From Dehalococcoidia bacterium (GTDB taxonomy: Bacteria; Chloroflexota; Dehalococcoidia; UBA3495): a stretch of 14,024 nt of DNA. Positions 7,619 to 14,024 of this stretch are shown in pieces. The stretch spans positions 1 through 14,024 of the forward strand of contig JASMCQ010000045.1 of NCBI GenBank assembly GCA_030753265.1, read 5' to 3'. The notes below the pieces were generated by a model, which ran no database searches, was not told where the DNA came from, and saw only the letters and a list, made by a program, of their open reading frames with translations. A program made the translations under genes and the position numbers. Positions within the stretch are counted from its first letter, which is position 1. Each line of letters begins with the position of its first letter.

Positions 7619-8428
7619 ATGTTATTGACCATCGACATCGGCAACACCATGGTCACCATGGGCGTGTTCGACGGGAACCGCCTGGCGACGACTTTGCGGG
7701 TAGCCACCGAGACCCGGCGGCTGGCCGATGAATATGGGCTGCTCCTCACCAACCTGCTGGGCGTCAACGGGGTCGAACCGTCCCAGATCGACGCCGTCTG
7801 CATGTGCAGCGTGGCGCCCTCCCTCACGCTGGTCTTCGCCGAGGTCTGTGAAGTCTACTTCGGCGTGAAGCCGCTGACGGTCTCGGCCGGTGTGCGGACC
7901 GGTCTGCGCATACTGTACGACAACCCCAAGGATGTGGGGGCCGACCGGATTGTCGACGCCGTGGCGGCCATCAGCTTGTACGGAACGCCGCTGATCGTCG
8001 TGGACTTCGGCACAGCCACCGTTTTCGACGCCATCTCCCGGGACGGCGTGTACCTCGGGGGCGCCATCGCCCCGGGGGTCAACGTGGCCGCCGAGGCACT
8101 GTTCCTGAACACCTCTCAGCTTCGCCGGGTGGAGTTGGTGGCCCCCAAGACGGCCGTCGGACAGAACACCTCCGCCGCGCTCCAGTCTGGTCTGGTGTTC
8201 GGCTACGCCGGGCTCGTGGACGGTATTGTGGGGCGGTTCAAAGACGAGCTTGGGAAGGATGCGAAGGTTATCGGCACCGGCGGCCTGGCTGGGATCATAT
8301 CCAAGGAAACGGATATCTTTGACGCCGTGAACGTCGACCTCACGCTCATCGGGCTGCGGCTCATCTACGAGATGAACCAGCAAAGGCCCAGGACGTTGGA
8401 AGAGACACGTGGCCGCATCTCTAACTGA
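7619..8428 (+). CDS. coaX: Type III pantothenate kinase
   Basis: A 269-residue CoaX. It phosphorylates pantothenate with ATP, the first step of coenzyme A synthesis, and the family needs a monovalent cation and is not feedback-inhibited by CoA. It belongs to the acetate/sugar kinase-Hsp70-actin (ASKHA) fold. Visible motifs: the phosphate loop LLTIDIGNT (2-10), DNPKDVGADRIVDA (101-114; GADR carries the catalytic Asp), VVDFGTATVFD (127-137, adenosine/phosphate site), LGGAIAPG (146-153) and the second phosphate loop VIGTGGLAG (217-225). Length is typical (about 255-270). ATG at 7619 is chosen because MLLTIDIGNT is the standard family start and the upstream extension runs into the promoter. No clear ribosome site precedes the ATG. 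The last 20 nt overlap coaBC in another frame, suggesting translational coupling. This supplies the substrate for the downstream enzyme after one step. Confidence 0.95.
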   Translation: MLLTIDIGNTMVTMGVFDGNRLATTLRVATETRRLADEYGLLLTNLLGVNGVEPSQIDAVCMCSVAPSLTLVFAEVCEVYFGVKPLTVSAGVRTGLRILYDNPKDVGADRIVDAVAAISLYGTPLIVVDFGTATVFDAISRDGVYLGGAIAPGVNVAAEALFLNTSQLRRVELVAPKTAVGQNTSAALQSGLVFGYAGLVDGIVGRFKDELGKDAKVIGTGGLAGIISKETDIFDAVNVDLTLIGLRLIYEMNQQRPRTLEETRGRISN

Positions 8429-9605
8429 TAAACACATCGTCCTGGGAGTCACCGGGAGCATTGCCTGCTACAAGGCCGTGGACCTGGCCAGCAAGCTGGT
8501 CCAGGCGGGGGCCCTGGTGGACGTGGTGATGAGCTACGGGGCCACCCGGTTCGTCACGCCCCTTTCCTTTAGCGCCATCACCCACCGGGAAGTGGTGACC
8601 GATGCTTTCGAGGCCAGCTCGGAGTACGGCAATGAGCATGTGGCACTGGCCCAGCGGGCCGGCATCATCGCCATCGCCCCGGCCACGGTGCACTGCATCG
8701 CCAAGCTGGCGGCGGGATTGGCCGACGATCCGCTGACCACCACCGTCTTGGCCGCAACCTGTCCCCTCCTCGTGGCCCCGGCCATGGACGGCAACATGTA
8801 CAACCACCCGGCCACGCAGGAGAACCTGGCCAAGCTCCGGGGGCGGGGCGTCGTCATCGCCGGGCCGGCGCTGGGCCGGTTTTCCTCGGGGCTGGTTGGC
8901 ATGGGCCGGCTCCTCGAGCCCTTAGACCTGATGGGCCACATCGCCGCCACCCTGGGGCGGGATGGCGACCTGGCCGGGCGTACCGTAGTGGTCAGCGCCG
9001 GCGGCACCATGGAGGCCATTGACCCGGTGCGGGTGATCACCAACCACTCGTCGGGAAGGATGGGCTACGCGTTGGCCGAGGCGGCCCGCGACCGGGGTGC
9101 GAAAGTGGTTCTGGTGGCGGCGCCGACCGGCCTGCCCGATCCCACCCTGGTCGAGGTAGTCCACGTCAGATCGGCCCAGGAGATGTGCGACGCTGTCCTG
9201 GGACACCTGGGGGGCGCCGACGCTCTGATCATGGCGGCCGCCGTAGCCGACTACCGGCCCGCCACCGAGGCGGCCCAAAAAATCAAGAAATCCAGCGACG
9301 ATCTGACCATTTCCCTGGCCAAGACGGTGGATATTCTGGAGGCGGCCAAGGGCAGCTTCGTAAAGGTGGGCTTTGCCGCCGAGAGCCAGAATCTAGTGGA
9401 AAACGCCAAGGTGAAGGTGAAGAAGAAGGGCCTCGACCTGATCGTGGCTAACGACATCACCGACCCTCAGAGCGGTTTTGGCGTCGACACCAACAAGGTG
9501 TCGCTGATCGGCAGCGACTTGCGGGTGGAGGAGTTGCCCCTGCTGACCAAGTACGAGGTGAGCAACCGCATCTTGGACCGGATTATCCCCCTCTTTCGCG
9601 CCTAG
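8409..9605 (+). CDS. coaBC: Bifunctional phosphopantothenoylcysteine decarboxylase/phosphopantothenate-cysteine ligase
   Basis: A 398-residue CoaBC (Dfp), which joins cysteine to 4'-phosphopantothenate and decarboxylates the product to 4'-phosphopantetheine. The N-terminal CoaC flavoprotein half (about 7-185) shows GVTGSIACYKAVDL (13-26), the active His77 (NEHVAL), APATVHCIAKLAAGLADDPL (90-109), PAMDGNM (124-130) and GMGR (164-167). The C-terminal CoaB half (about 189-397) shows SAGGTMEAIDPVRVITNHSSG (196-216, fewer than the full block needed), AAAVADYRP (276-284), KIKK (291-294), VGFAAES (320-326) and IVANDI (345-350). Two family-typical CoaC residues differ: PAMN reads PAMD (Asp127), and the clamp Cys of LACG reads Ser (FSSG, 158-161). 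Both changes occur elsewhere in the family, to my knowledge. It begins with GTG at 8409, inside coaX, with GGAAGAG at 8398-8404 as ribosome site. Next downstream is the convergent LLM gene. Confidence 0.95.
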   Translation: MAASLTDKHIVLGVTGSIACYKAVDLASKLVQAGALVDVVMSYGATRFVTPLSFSAITHREVVTDAFEASSEYGNEHVALAQRAGIIAIAPATVHCIAKLAAGLADDPLTTTVLAATCPLLVAPAMDGNMYNHPATQENLAKLRGRGVVIAGPALGRFSSGLVGMGRLLEPLDLMGHIAATLGRDGDLAGRTVVVSAGGTMEAIDPVRVITNHSSGRMGYALAEAARDRGAKVVLVAAPTGLPDPTLVEVVHVRSAQEMCDAVLGHLGGADALIMAAAVADYRPATEAAQKIKKSSDDLTISLAKTVDILEAAKGSFVKVGFAAESQNLVENAKVKVKKKGLDLIVANDITDPQSGFGVDTNKVSLIGSDLRVEELPLLTKYEVSNRILDRIIPLFRA

Positions 9606-9720
9606 ACCCACTGGCAGGGGTTCATTTCACCGCGGAGGCGCTTAGTTAAGAAGGGTGGTGTGGATTGGCGACGGGAGTCGGCCCTTTGAAGCCGGTGGAT
9701 GCGGATTAACCCCCCTCTCA

Positions 9721-9778
9721 ATCTCCCCCTTCGCATGATAGAAGAAACAGTCCTCTCTCTCTTGCGAAGGGGGAAGAT
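9721..9778. repeat. 58-bp imperfect palindrome, candidate dispersed intergenic repeat
   Basis: CCCCCTTCGCA (9725-9735) and TGCGAAGGGGG (9763-9773) are perfectly complementary over 11 bp, and the stem extends to 9721-9724 with 9774-9778 over one bulged A. The 27-nt loop is purine-rich in its first half and CT-repeat-rich in its second. It lies between the convergent coaBC and LLM genes. There is no T-run, so it is not a standard terminator. It looks like a REP- or MITE-type intergenic element; copy number cannot be seen from one window. Confidence 0.5.
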
Positions 9779-9793
9779 CAGGCTAGGGGCCCG

Positions 9794-9817
9794 TAGTACC
9801 AATTGGGAACGGTACTA
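9794..9817. repeat. 7-bp inverted repeat over LLM gene stop
   Basis: TAGTACC (9794-9800) and GGTACTA (9811-9817) form a perfect stem with a 10-nt loop. The right arm contains the stop codon of the minus-strand LLM gene. No T-run follows on either strand. GGCTA (9781-9785) could pair alternatively with TAGCC (9816-9820). A 3'-end structure is possible; function is uncertain. Confidence 0.3.
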
Positions 9818-10684
9818 GCCGGAAACCGCCTCTTTGAACCGGCGTATGGCCTCGATATGCTGGTCCGGTCCTTCCAGCCCGGCCTTCATGGTGTTCACCG
9901 AGACGTGGGTGGCCCCCACCTCGGTCCAGGCCTGGGCTAATTTGTTCCACTCTTTTGGACCGTCCCCGTCGGCGAGACTGATTCGGCCTTCAATCCCAAT
10001 TGAATTTGGGTCTCGCCCCGCTTCCCTGGCGTACTCCCGCATTTGCTCGATGCGCGCTTGGCCGGCGCTGTCGGGCCGGAACTGGGGGAACCATCCGTCG
10101 CCCATGCGGCCCACGCGGCGTACCACCCGCTCGGCGCCGCCGCCGAACCAGATGGGAATGGGCCGCTGCACCGGCAAGGGGTTGATTCCAGCGTAGGTAA
10201 CCCGGTGGTACCGGCCACTGAAGTCGACCACTTCCTGGGTCCACAGGGCGCGAAGTAGCTCTATCTGCTCCACGCTGCGCCGGCCTCGGTTGTTGAAATT
10301 CTCCCCCAGGGCCTCGTACTCCACCTCGTTCCAGCCGATTCCGATCCCAAGCCGGAGGCGTCCCCCGGAAAGGACATCTACCTCGGCGGCCTGCTTGGCC
10401 ACCAGCGCCGTCTGACGCTGCCCGAGGATCAGCACCCCGGTGGTCAGCTCGATGCTCCGGGTTATTCCGGCCAGGTAGCCGAATAGCACGAAGGGCTCGT
10501 GGAACAGGCTCGTGTGCTGGTAGGGCCGGCTCCAGTTCTCCCGTTTGCTGGGGTCGGCGCCCAGGACGTGGTCAAACACCAGCAGGTGGTCATAGCCCAG
10601 AGACTCGGCGGCCTGGGCAAAGTCGCGGACCGCGGCCGGGTCCGCCCCGATTTCGGTCTGAGGGAAGACTGCCCCTAGTCGCAT
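9815..10684 (-). CDS. LLM-class (luciferase-like) F420/flavin-dependent oxidoreductase
   Basis: A 289-residue single-domain TIM-barrel enzyme of the bacterial luciferase-like family, close in pattern to the actinobacterial/Chloroflexota group annotated as LLM-class F420-dependent oxidoreductases. Visible features: strand 1 RLGAVFPQTEIG (2-13), AESLGYDHLLVFDHVLG (26-42), IELTTGVLILGQRQ (78-91), the cofactor-site block LSGGRLRLGIGIGWNEVEYE (105-124), RPIPIWFGGG (174-183), GRMGDGWFPQF (192-202) and GATHVSVN (257-264). Length fits (about 280-300). The start is strongly supported by AGGAGGT (plus-strand 10689-10695) 4 nt before the ATG. F420 and FMN cannot be told apart from sequence by eye, and the substrate is unknown. 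It is convergent with coaBC. A possible small ORF lies just upstream on the same strand. Confidence 0.9.
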   Translation of the reverse strand: MRLGAVFPQTEIGADPAAVRDFAQAAESLGYDHLLVFDHVLGADPSKRENWSRPYQHTSLFHEPFVLFGYLAGITRSIELTTGVLILGQRQTALVAKQAAEVDVLSGGRLRLGIGIGWNEVEYEALGENFNNRGRRSVEQIELLRALWTQEVVDFSGRYHRVTYAGINPLPVQRPIPIWFGGGAERVVRRVGRMGDGWFPQFRPDSAGQARIEQMREYAREAGRDPNSIGIEGRISLADGDGPKEWNKLAQAWTEVGATHVSVNTMKAGLEGPDQHIEAIRRFKEAVSG

Positions 10685-10699
10685 GGTAACCTCCTCGCA

Positions 10700-10816
10700 T
10701 CAGAGAATAGGCTGCACCGGCGAACTGAATCGATTCCGCGGATTCAGCGCTACCGCCTCTTGGACCCAGGACTTAAACTGGCCGGCCCGGATGTCGCCCA
10801 TCCGCTTGACTTTCAC
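10700..10816 (-). CDS. Possible small leader ORF (38 codons) upstream of LLM gene
   Basis: An open frame on the minus strand from GTG at 10816 (or ATG at 10801; an in-frame ATG at 10852 would give 50 residues) to a TGA at 10700-10702. It ends 15 nt before the LLM start, immediately ahead of that gene's ribosome site. The peptide begins MKVKRMGDIRAG and contains QFKSWVQEAV; it is basic, with no hydrophobic segment. About 72% of its third codon positions are G or C, in keeping with coding DNA here but not proof. No clear ribosome site precedes any of the starts. I recognise no family. It could be a leader peptide, a remnant of a larger gene, or chance. Confidence 0.28.
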   Translation of the reverse strand: MKVKRMGDIRAGQFKSWVQEAVALNPRNRFSSPVQPIL

Positions 10817-10842
10817 GTGGCGCGTCTTATTGCCCCGGCTCG

Positions 10843-10851
10843 ATTGTAGCA
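10843..10851 (-). promoter_or_regulatory. Possible extended -10 promoter for LLM gene
   Basis: On the minus strand TG-C-TACAAT (TG at 10851-10850, TACAAT 10848-10843) matches an extended -10 element, with 5 of 6 hexamer positions. No -35 match lies 17-18 bp upstream, which extended -10 promoters can tolerate. Transcription would start near 10836, leaving a leader of about 150 nt that includes the small ORF. Weak evidence. Confidence 0.35.
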
Positions 10852-10947
10852 TGCGCCGGCCGGTGCGGACGGACGGGAAATCCGGCTTGCGATTCGGCGA
10901 CGTGGTCAGATTCCGGGGATCGGTTCATAGGTTCGGCGCCTGAAACG

Positions 10948-10976
10948 TTGACAGCCTGGAGGCCCATCAATACACT
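10948..10976 (+). promoter_or_regulatory. Sigma-70 type promoter for solute-binding lipoprotein gene
   Basis: A perfect TTGACA (10948-10953), a 17-bp spacer and TACACT (10971-10976, 4 of 6) lie about 110 bp before the gene at 11085, predicting a start near 10983. No other gene separates it from the lipoprotein gene. The rest of 10853-11084 holds no recognisable feature. Confidence 0.6.
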
Positions 10977-11084
10977 TTGGGATAGGCGGCGTCCCCTTCC
11001 GGAGCAGGACCGGCCGAGTGATACGAGCCGGGCAGGCACAGGCGGGCCGGATGGCCAATACTTTGCGAATGGCGTCGCCAAGGG

Positions 11085-12896
11085 ATGCGCGTGAGGACTC
11101 TTTTCTTAATAGTATCCGTAGTTCTCCTGGTTGGAGTCGCCTGCGGCCAAGAGCTTAGCACGCCCGGCCCGGCCGCTACGAGCACGGTTTCACCGGCGGC
11201 GGAGCCCGCCGCATCCACACCGGCGAAAACCCCGGACCGGGCTACCGGCACCGCGGCGAAGCCAACAGGCACGCCAAGGCCCAAAACCGCGGCGACGGCG
11301 CCGCCGGCTGCCGCCCCGGAGGCGGCTGCTGTCCCGGTGGCCCCGGAGGACCAAGCGGTGGAGGGCGCCACCCTGGTGAGAGTGGGCCGTGAGCCGCCTA
11401 CCTTGGACCCTCACCTCACCGTGGATACCGACTCCGCGATGTACATCGTCGAAGTGTATGGCGGGCTGGTAACGATCGAGCCCCAGAATCCCCATGACCT
11501 GTTCAACCCGCAGTTGGAAATCGTGGGAGACCTGGCCGAGGCCTGGGAGATTAGCGACGACGGCCGGACCTACACCTTCCACCTGAGGGAAGAGGGCAGG
11601 TTCCACAACGGCAAGCCTGTCACCGCCCAGGATTTCAAATGGTCCGTCGAGCGAATCGGAGACCCCAGCACCGAGTCCCCCGTGGCGGCCGTTTTTCTGG
11701 GAGATGTCGTCGGATTCAATGACAAACTCGATAGCAAGACCACGGAAGTAAGCGGGGCTCAGGTCATCGACGAGCATACCTTGGCTGTGACCGTCGACGC
11801 TCCAAAGGCTTACATCTTGGCCAAGCTCACCTATCCCACCGCGTTCGTGCTGGACCGGGACGATGTGGAAGGAGATCCGTTCTGGTTTCGTGATCCCAAC
11901 GGTACCGGGCCGTTCCGGCTGGCGGAGTACATCCCCGGGGAAGTGCTGAGGCTGGAGGGAAACGAGGCGTACCACCTGGGGGCGCCCAAGCTGGAAGAGG
12001 TGCGGTACCTTCTCAGCGGCGGCGACTCGTTACTGATGTACCAAAACGATGAGATACACGTCACCGGCGTGAACCTTTTGAACCTGGAGGGGATGCTGGA
12101 CCCGTCCCATCCGTTGAACCAACAGCTCCATCAGGCGCCTCCCAGCTTCGATCTGTCCTATATAGGGATGAATGCCAGCCTGGCGCCTTTTGACGATCCC
12201 AAGGTGCGGCAGGCCTTCAACTACGCGATAGATAAGGAAACACTGTCCAGCGCGCTCTACCAGGGCCTGGTGGCGCCGGCCAAGGGAATTCTTCCTCCCG
12301 GATTTCCTGGATACAACCTGGATATCCAGGGTTATGAATACGACCCGGCGAAGGCCAAGCAGCTTCTGCTGGAATCGAAATACGGCGAAAACATGGACGA
12401 GTTCCCTCGCATCACCTTCACCCTCCCCGGATCCTTCGGCGCCCCGGTGAGCCCGGTCATGGAAGCGATCATGCAGATGTGGCGGCAGAGCATGGGAATC
12501 GACATGGAGATCTTGCAGACGGAGTGGGCCATATTCCTTCAGGACCTGCATCAGAACCGTTTCCAGATTTTCGGCGGCCTGGGCTGGATAGCCGACTACC
12601 CAGACCCGGAGAATTTCCTGGATGGCCTCTTTCACTCCGAAAGCGACAACAACAACACCGGGTATTCAAATCCGGAGGTGGACCGGCTGCTGGAAAAGGC
12701 CCGGTTGGAGCTGGACCAAGAGGCCCGGTTCGCCATCTACCACACGGTAGAGAAGATGATCATGGAAGACGCCCCATGGGTGCCCCTGTGGCACGGTGAA
12801 AGCGGCTTCGTGCTGTGGAAGCCTTACGTGAAAGACTACTTCCTGTTCCCATTGATCATCCCAAAGCTGAGATACGTGTACATGACGGAAAAGTAG
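11085..12896 (+). CDS. ABC transporter solute-binding lipoprotein, oligopeptide/nickel class (SBP_bac_5)
   Basis: A 603-residue extracytoplasmic binding protein of the OppA/DppA class (PF00496). A lipoprotein signal (MRVRTLFLIVSVVLLVGVAC) puts the acylated Cys at residue 20. Then comes a linker of about 70 residues that is almost all Pro, Ala and Thr (about 26-93). The binding domain starts at TLVRVGREPPTLDPH (96-110) and shows LAEAWEISDDGRTYTFHLRE (150-169), FHNGKPVTAQDFKWSVER (173-190), GTGPFRL (273-279), DPKVRQAFNYAIDKETL (371-387), LPPGFPGY (403-410) and the closing DAPWVPLWHG (562-571). This class binds peptides, but also nickel, heme or sugars; the ligand is not predictable here. Permease and ATPase genes are absent from the window, so it is an orphan. 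Start caution: AAGGG directly abuts the ATG, while an in-frame GTG at 11091 has it 6 nt away and keeps the signal intact. GTG may be the true start. Confidence 0.9.
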   Translation: MRVRTLFLIVSVVLLVGVACGQELSTPGPAATSTVSPAAEPAASTPAKTPDRATGTAAKPTGTPRPKTAATAPPAAAPEAAAVPVAPEDQAVEGATLVRVGREPPTLDPHLTVDTDSAMYIVEVYGGLVTIEPQNPHDLFNPQLEIVGDLAEAWEISDDGRTYTFHLREEGRFHNGKPVTAQDFKWSVERIGDPSTESPVAAVFLGDVVGFNDKLDSKTTEVSGAQVIDEHTLAVTVDAPKAYILAKLTYPTAFVLDRDDVEGDPFWFRDPNGTGPFRLAEYIPGEVLRLEGNEAYHLGAPKLEEVRYLLSGGDSLLMYQNDEIHVTGVNLLNLEGMLDPSHPLNQQLHQAPPSFDLSYIGMNASLAPFDDPKVRQAFNYAIDKETLSSALYQGLVAPAKGILPPGFPGYNLDIQGYEYDPAKAKQLLLESKYGENMDEFPRITFTLPGSFGAPVSPVMEAIMQMWRQSMGIDMEILQTEWAIFLQDLHQNRFQIFGGLGWIADYPDPENFLDGLFHSESDNNNTGYSNPEVDRLLEKARLELDQEARFAIYHTVEKMIMEDAPWVPLWHGESGFVLWKPYVKDYFLFPLIIPKLRYVYMTEK

Positions 12897-13020
12897 GCCC
12901 GGACAGCCGGTAGCAACTACTACCGCGCCGGCGCAAGCAGCCAGAACCAGGAGCGCTGAGCGGGTTGCCCGTAAAGTGCCGTTTGCATCACAATTTTTCG
13001 GCCGCTCCTCTAGGTGACTC

Positions 13021-13479
13021 ATGGAAAGTGGGGAGAACAAAGGCTCCGAAATCGCCGAGTTCCTAGCCGGCGTCGATCTGTTCAGGTATGTGAAGCCCGA
13101 CGCCCTGGAGAGTCTGGCGCCCCGGATAGGGCTTGTCTACCTTCCGGAGGGGCCGATCGTCAAAGAATCCGACCCGGTGGACGGGCTCTACATCATCAAG
13201 TCGGGGATGGCGAAAGTGACCAAGTCGGCGGAGCGATGGGAAGCGGAGGCGGTACTGGCCATCCTTCGCCCGGGACAGTGTTTTGGCGAAATCGGCCTGA
13301 TTGACGGTCTGTCCCGTTCGGCCAACGTGACCGCCATGGAGCCCACCCAATGCTACTTCCTGCCCAGGGAGGCCTTTCTCCAAGCCCTGGAGGAAAGCCC
13401 TGAAATCGGCGCCGGAATGCTGCCGGCCCTGGCCGCCATGGTCCGGAGCGCCGACCGGTGGGTAGCCCAGCTTCTCTGA
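13021..13479 (+). CDS. Stand-alone cyclic nucleotide-binding domain protein
   Basis: A 152-residue protein that is essentially one CRP-type cNMP-binding domain (PF00027). It opens with FLAGVDLFRYVKPDALESLA (14-33), then LPEGPIVKESDPVDGLYIIK (41-60, where the family has the G-x3-D-x-hydrophobic turn), the phosphate-binding cassette FGEIGLIDGLSRSANV (88-103) and YFLPREAFLQALEESPEIG (112-130). Glu90, Arg99 and Ser100 occupy the positions that in E. coli CRP contact the ribose and cyclic phosphate, so nucleotide binding is plausible. After the C-helix (about 128-149) the protein stops: there is no helix-turn-helix, kinase or channel domain, so it is not a transcription factor by itself. AGGTG at 13012-13016 is the ribosome site. 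It lies 124 bp after the lipoprotein gene, with no clear promoter or terminator between, so cotranscription is possible. It may act on a partner protein. Confidence 0.87.
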   Translation: MESGENKGSEIAEFLAGVDLFRYVKPDALESLAPRIGLVYLPEGPIVKESDPVDGLYIIKSGMAKVTKSAERWEAEAVLAILRPGQCFGEIGLIDGLSRSANVTAMEPTQCYFLPREAFLQALEESPEIGAGMLPALAAMVRSADRWVAQLL

Positions 13480-13658
13480 AGAACACCGGGAGGAACACCA
13501 GCAGCCGCTCGGCTATTGCCCGGTGGCCCCGGCCGGCAGACCCCTGTTGCCCCATCTCGATGCCCCTCGCCCGGCAGGTCCCGCCGACGCTGCCTCTCAC
13601 GTAAGACCCGTGCAGACCCGGCCGGGCCACGCGGCCGATTATTGCCCTGCCGCCTACG

Positions 13659-14024
13659 CTACGGCGTAATCTGGCCGGCGGCGGATATCTGGACCGTCTT
13701 CAGGAAACCGTCGGAGCCGTTACCGGAGTAGGCTATGGCGTATATCGTGCCTGAGATGGGAATTATGTTGGGGGTCTTGCCCTTCACTGTATCAAACTCC
13801 AGGGTGTCGATTGCCGCGTCTGTGATCTGACCGCTGGTGGCAATCGTGATGGTCTTCAGGAACCCGTCATCTCCATTACCAGCATAGGCGATGGCGTAGA
13901 CGTTGCCCGAGATGGGGATGATGTTGGGGGTCTTGCCCTTCAATGTATCAAACTCCAGGGTGTCGATTGCCGCATCGGTAATCTGACCGCTGGTGGCAAT
14001 CGTGATGGTCTTCAGGAACCCGTC
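13659..14024 (-). CDS. C-terminal part of a tandem-repeat (propeller-like) protein, cut by window edge
   Basis: Minus-strand reading frame open from the window edge to TAG at 13659-13661, giving the last 121 residues of a longer protein. It is made of 52-residue repeats: two full copies, then 17 residues of a third ending in AAGQITP. Each unit reads DGFLKT(I/V)..., then IDTLEFDT, KGKTPNIIPISG and (V/I)YAIAY.GNG. The alternation of hydrophobic strands with Gly/Asn turns suggests a beta-propeller or other all-beta solenoid in which each unit is one blade. The two full copies are identical at 47 of 52 residues. No signal, anchor or catalytic motif is visible in this part; such repeats are usual in exported or surface proteins, but the N-terminus lies outside. 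An in-frame TTG at 13943 is only an internal codon, not the start. Function unknown. Confidence 0.75.
   Translation of the reverse strand, partial: DGFLKTITIATSGQITDAAIDTLEFDTLKGKTPNIIPISGNVYAIAYAGNGDDGFLKTITIATSGQITDAAIDTLEFDTVKGKTPNIIPISGTIYAIAYSGNGSDGFLKTVQISAAGQITP
13713..14024 (-). repeat. 156-bp in-frame tandem repeat
   Basis: Two complete 156-bp units (13713-13868 and 13869-14024), with a third partial copy of the start of the unit at 13659-13712. By eye the two full units differ at about 20 positions. The mismatches are very uneven: about 16 lie in the first 52 bp and only about 4 in the 104-bp block 13765-13868 against 13921-14024. The array continues past the window edge. Confidence 0.85.

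Noticed and set aside
12908..12925. Hairpin CGGTAG-6 nt-CTACCG after the lipoprotein gene as a terminator
   Set aside because: Only 6 bp and no T-run follows; it does not qualify as an intrinsic terminator.
13480..13658. Gene or RNA between the cyclic nucleotide-binding gene and the repeat protein
   Set aside because: Short GC-rich frames lack ribosome sites and similarity; no T-run terminator or tRNA-like fold was seen.

Overview
The window is GC-rich bacterial chromosome with short operons on both strands and no rRNA, tRNA, IS element or CRISPR array that I can see. The gene families resemble free-living Chloroflexota, especially Dehalococcoidia/SAR202-type lineages: a CoaX-CoaBC pair beside a D-aminoacylase-type amidohydrolase, an enolase-superfamily enzyme, a luciferase-like (F420/flavin) oxidoreductase and a cytoplasmic NHL propeller. 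This placement is inferred from gene content and base composition only; no phylogenetic marker is present.

Layout: (1) 91-1668 (+), an N-acyl-D-amino-acid deacylase-type amidohydrolase. (2) 1669-2112, a gene-free stretch holding a near-consensus sigma-70 promoter (TTGCCA-17 bp-TATAAT, 1918-1946) with AT-rich inverted repeats over its predicted start point. (3) 2113-5948 (+), a DUF1800 protein, a DUF1501 protein and an NHL-repeat beta-propeller, all apparently without export signals, closed by a strong intrinsic terminator (5978-6019). (4) 6177-7268 (-), a mandelate racemase/muconate lactonizing enzyme-type protein, followed by a 350-bp divergent intergenic region with a second near-consensus promoter (7550-7578). 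(5) 7619-9605 (+), overlapping coaX and coaBC, which cover three steps of coenzyme A synthesis. (6) 9606-9814, a short intergenic region with a 58-bp imperfect palindrome. (7) 9815-10684 (-), an LLM-class oxidoreductase with a possible 38-50-codon leader ORF. (8) 11085-12896 (+), an orphan lipoprotein solute-binding protein of the oligopeptide/nickel class behind a TTGACA-17-TACACT promoter. (9) 13021-13479 (+), a stand-alone cyclic-nucleotide-binding domain. (10) 13659 to the window edge (-), the C-terminal end of a protein built of 52-residue tandem repeats.

How the genes fit together: CoaX and CoaBC are core cofactor synthesis. The amidohydrolase, enolase-family enzyme, LLM oxidoreductase and solute-binding lipoprotein look like scattered scavenging and catabolic functions for peptides, acylated amino acids and acid sugars. 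The least understood unit is the DUF1800-DUF1501-NHL set. The first two genes are a recurring pair of unknown function. Here they share one clear promoter and are followed by a propeller protein, and none of the three has a visible secretion signal, so this looks like a cytoplasmic variant of that system. It is the best candidate here for an undescribed system. The edge protein with near-identical 156-bp repeats is the second.
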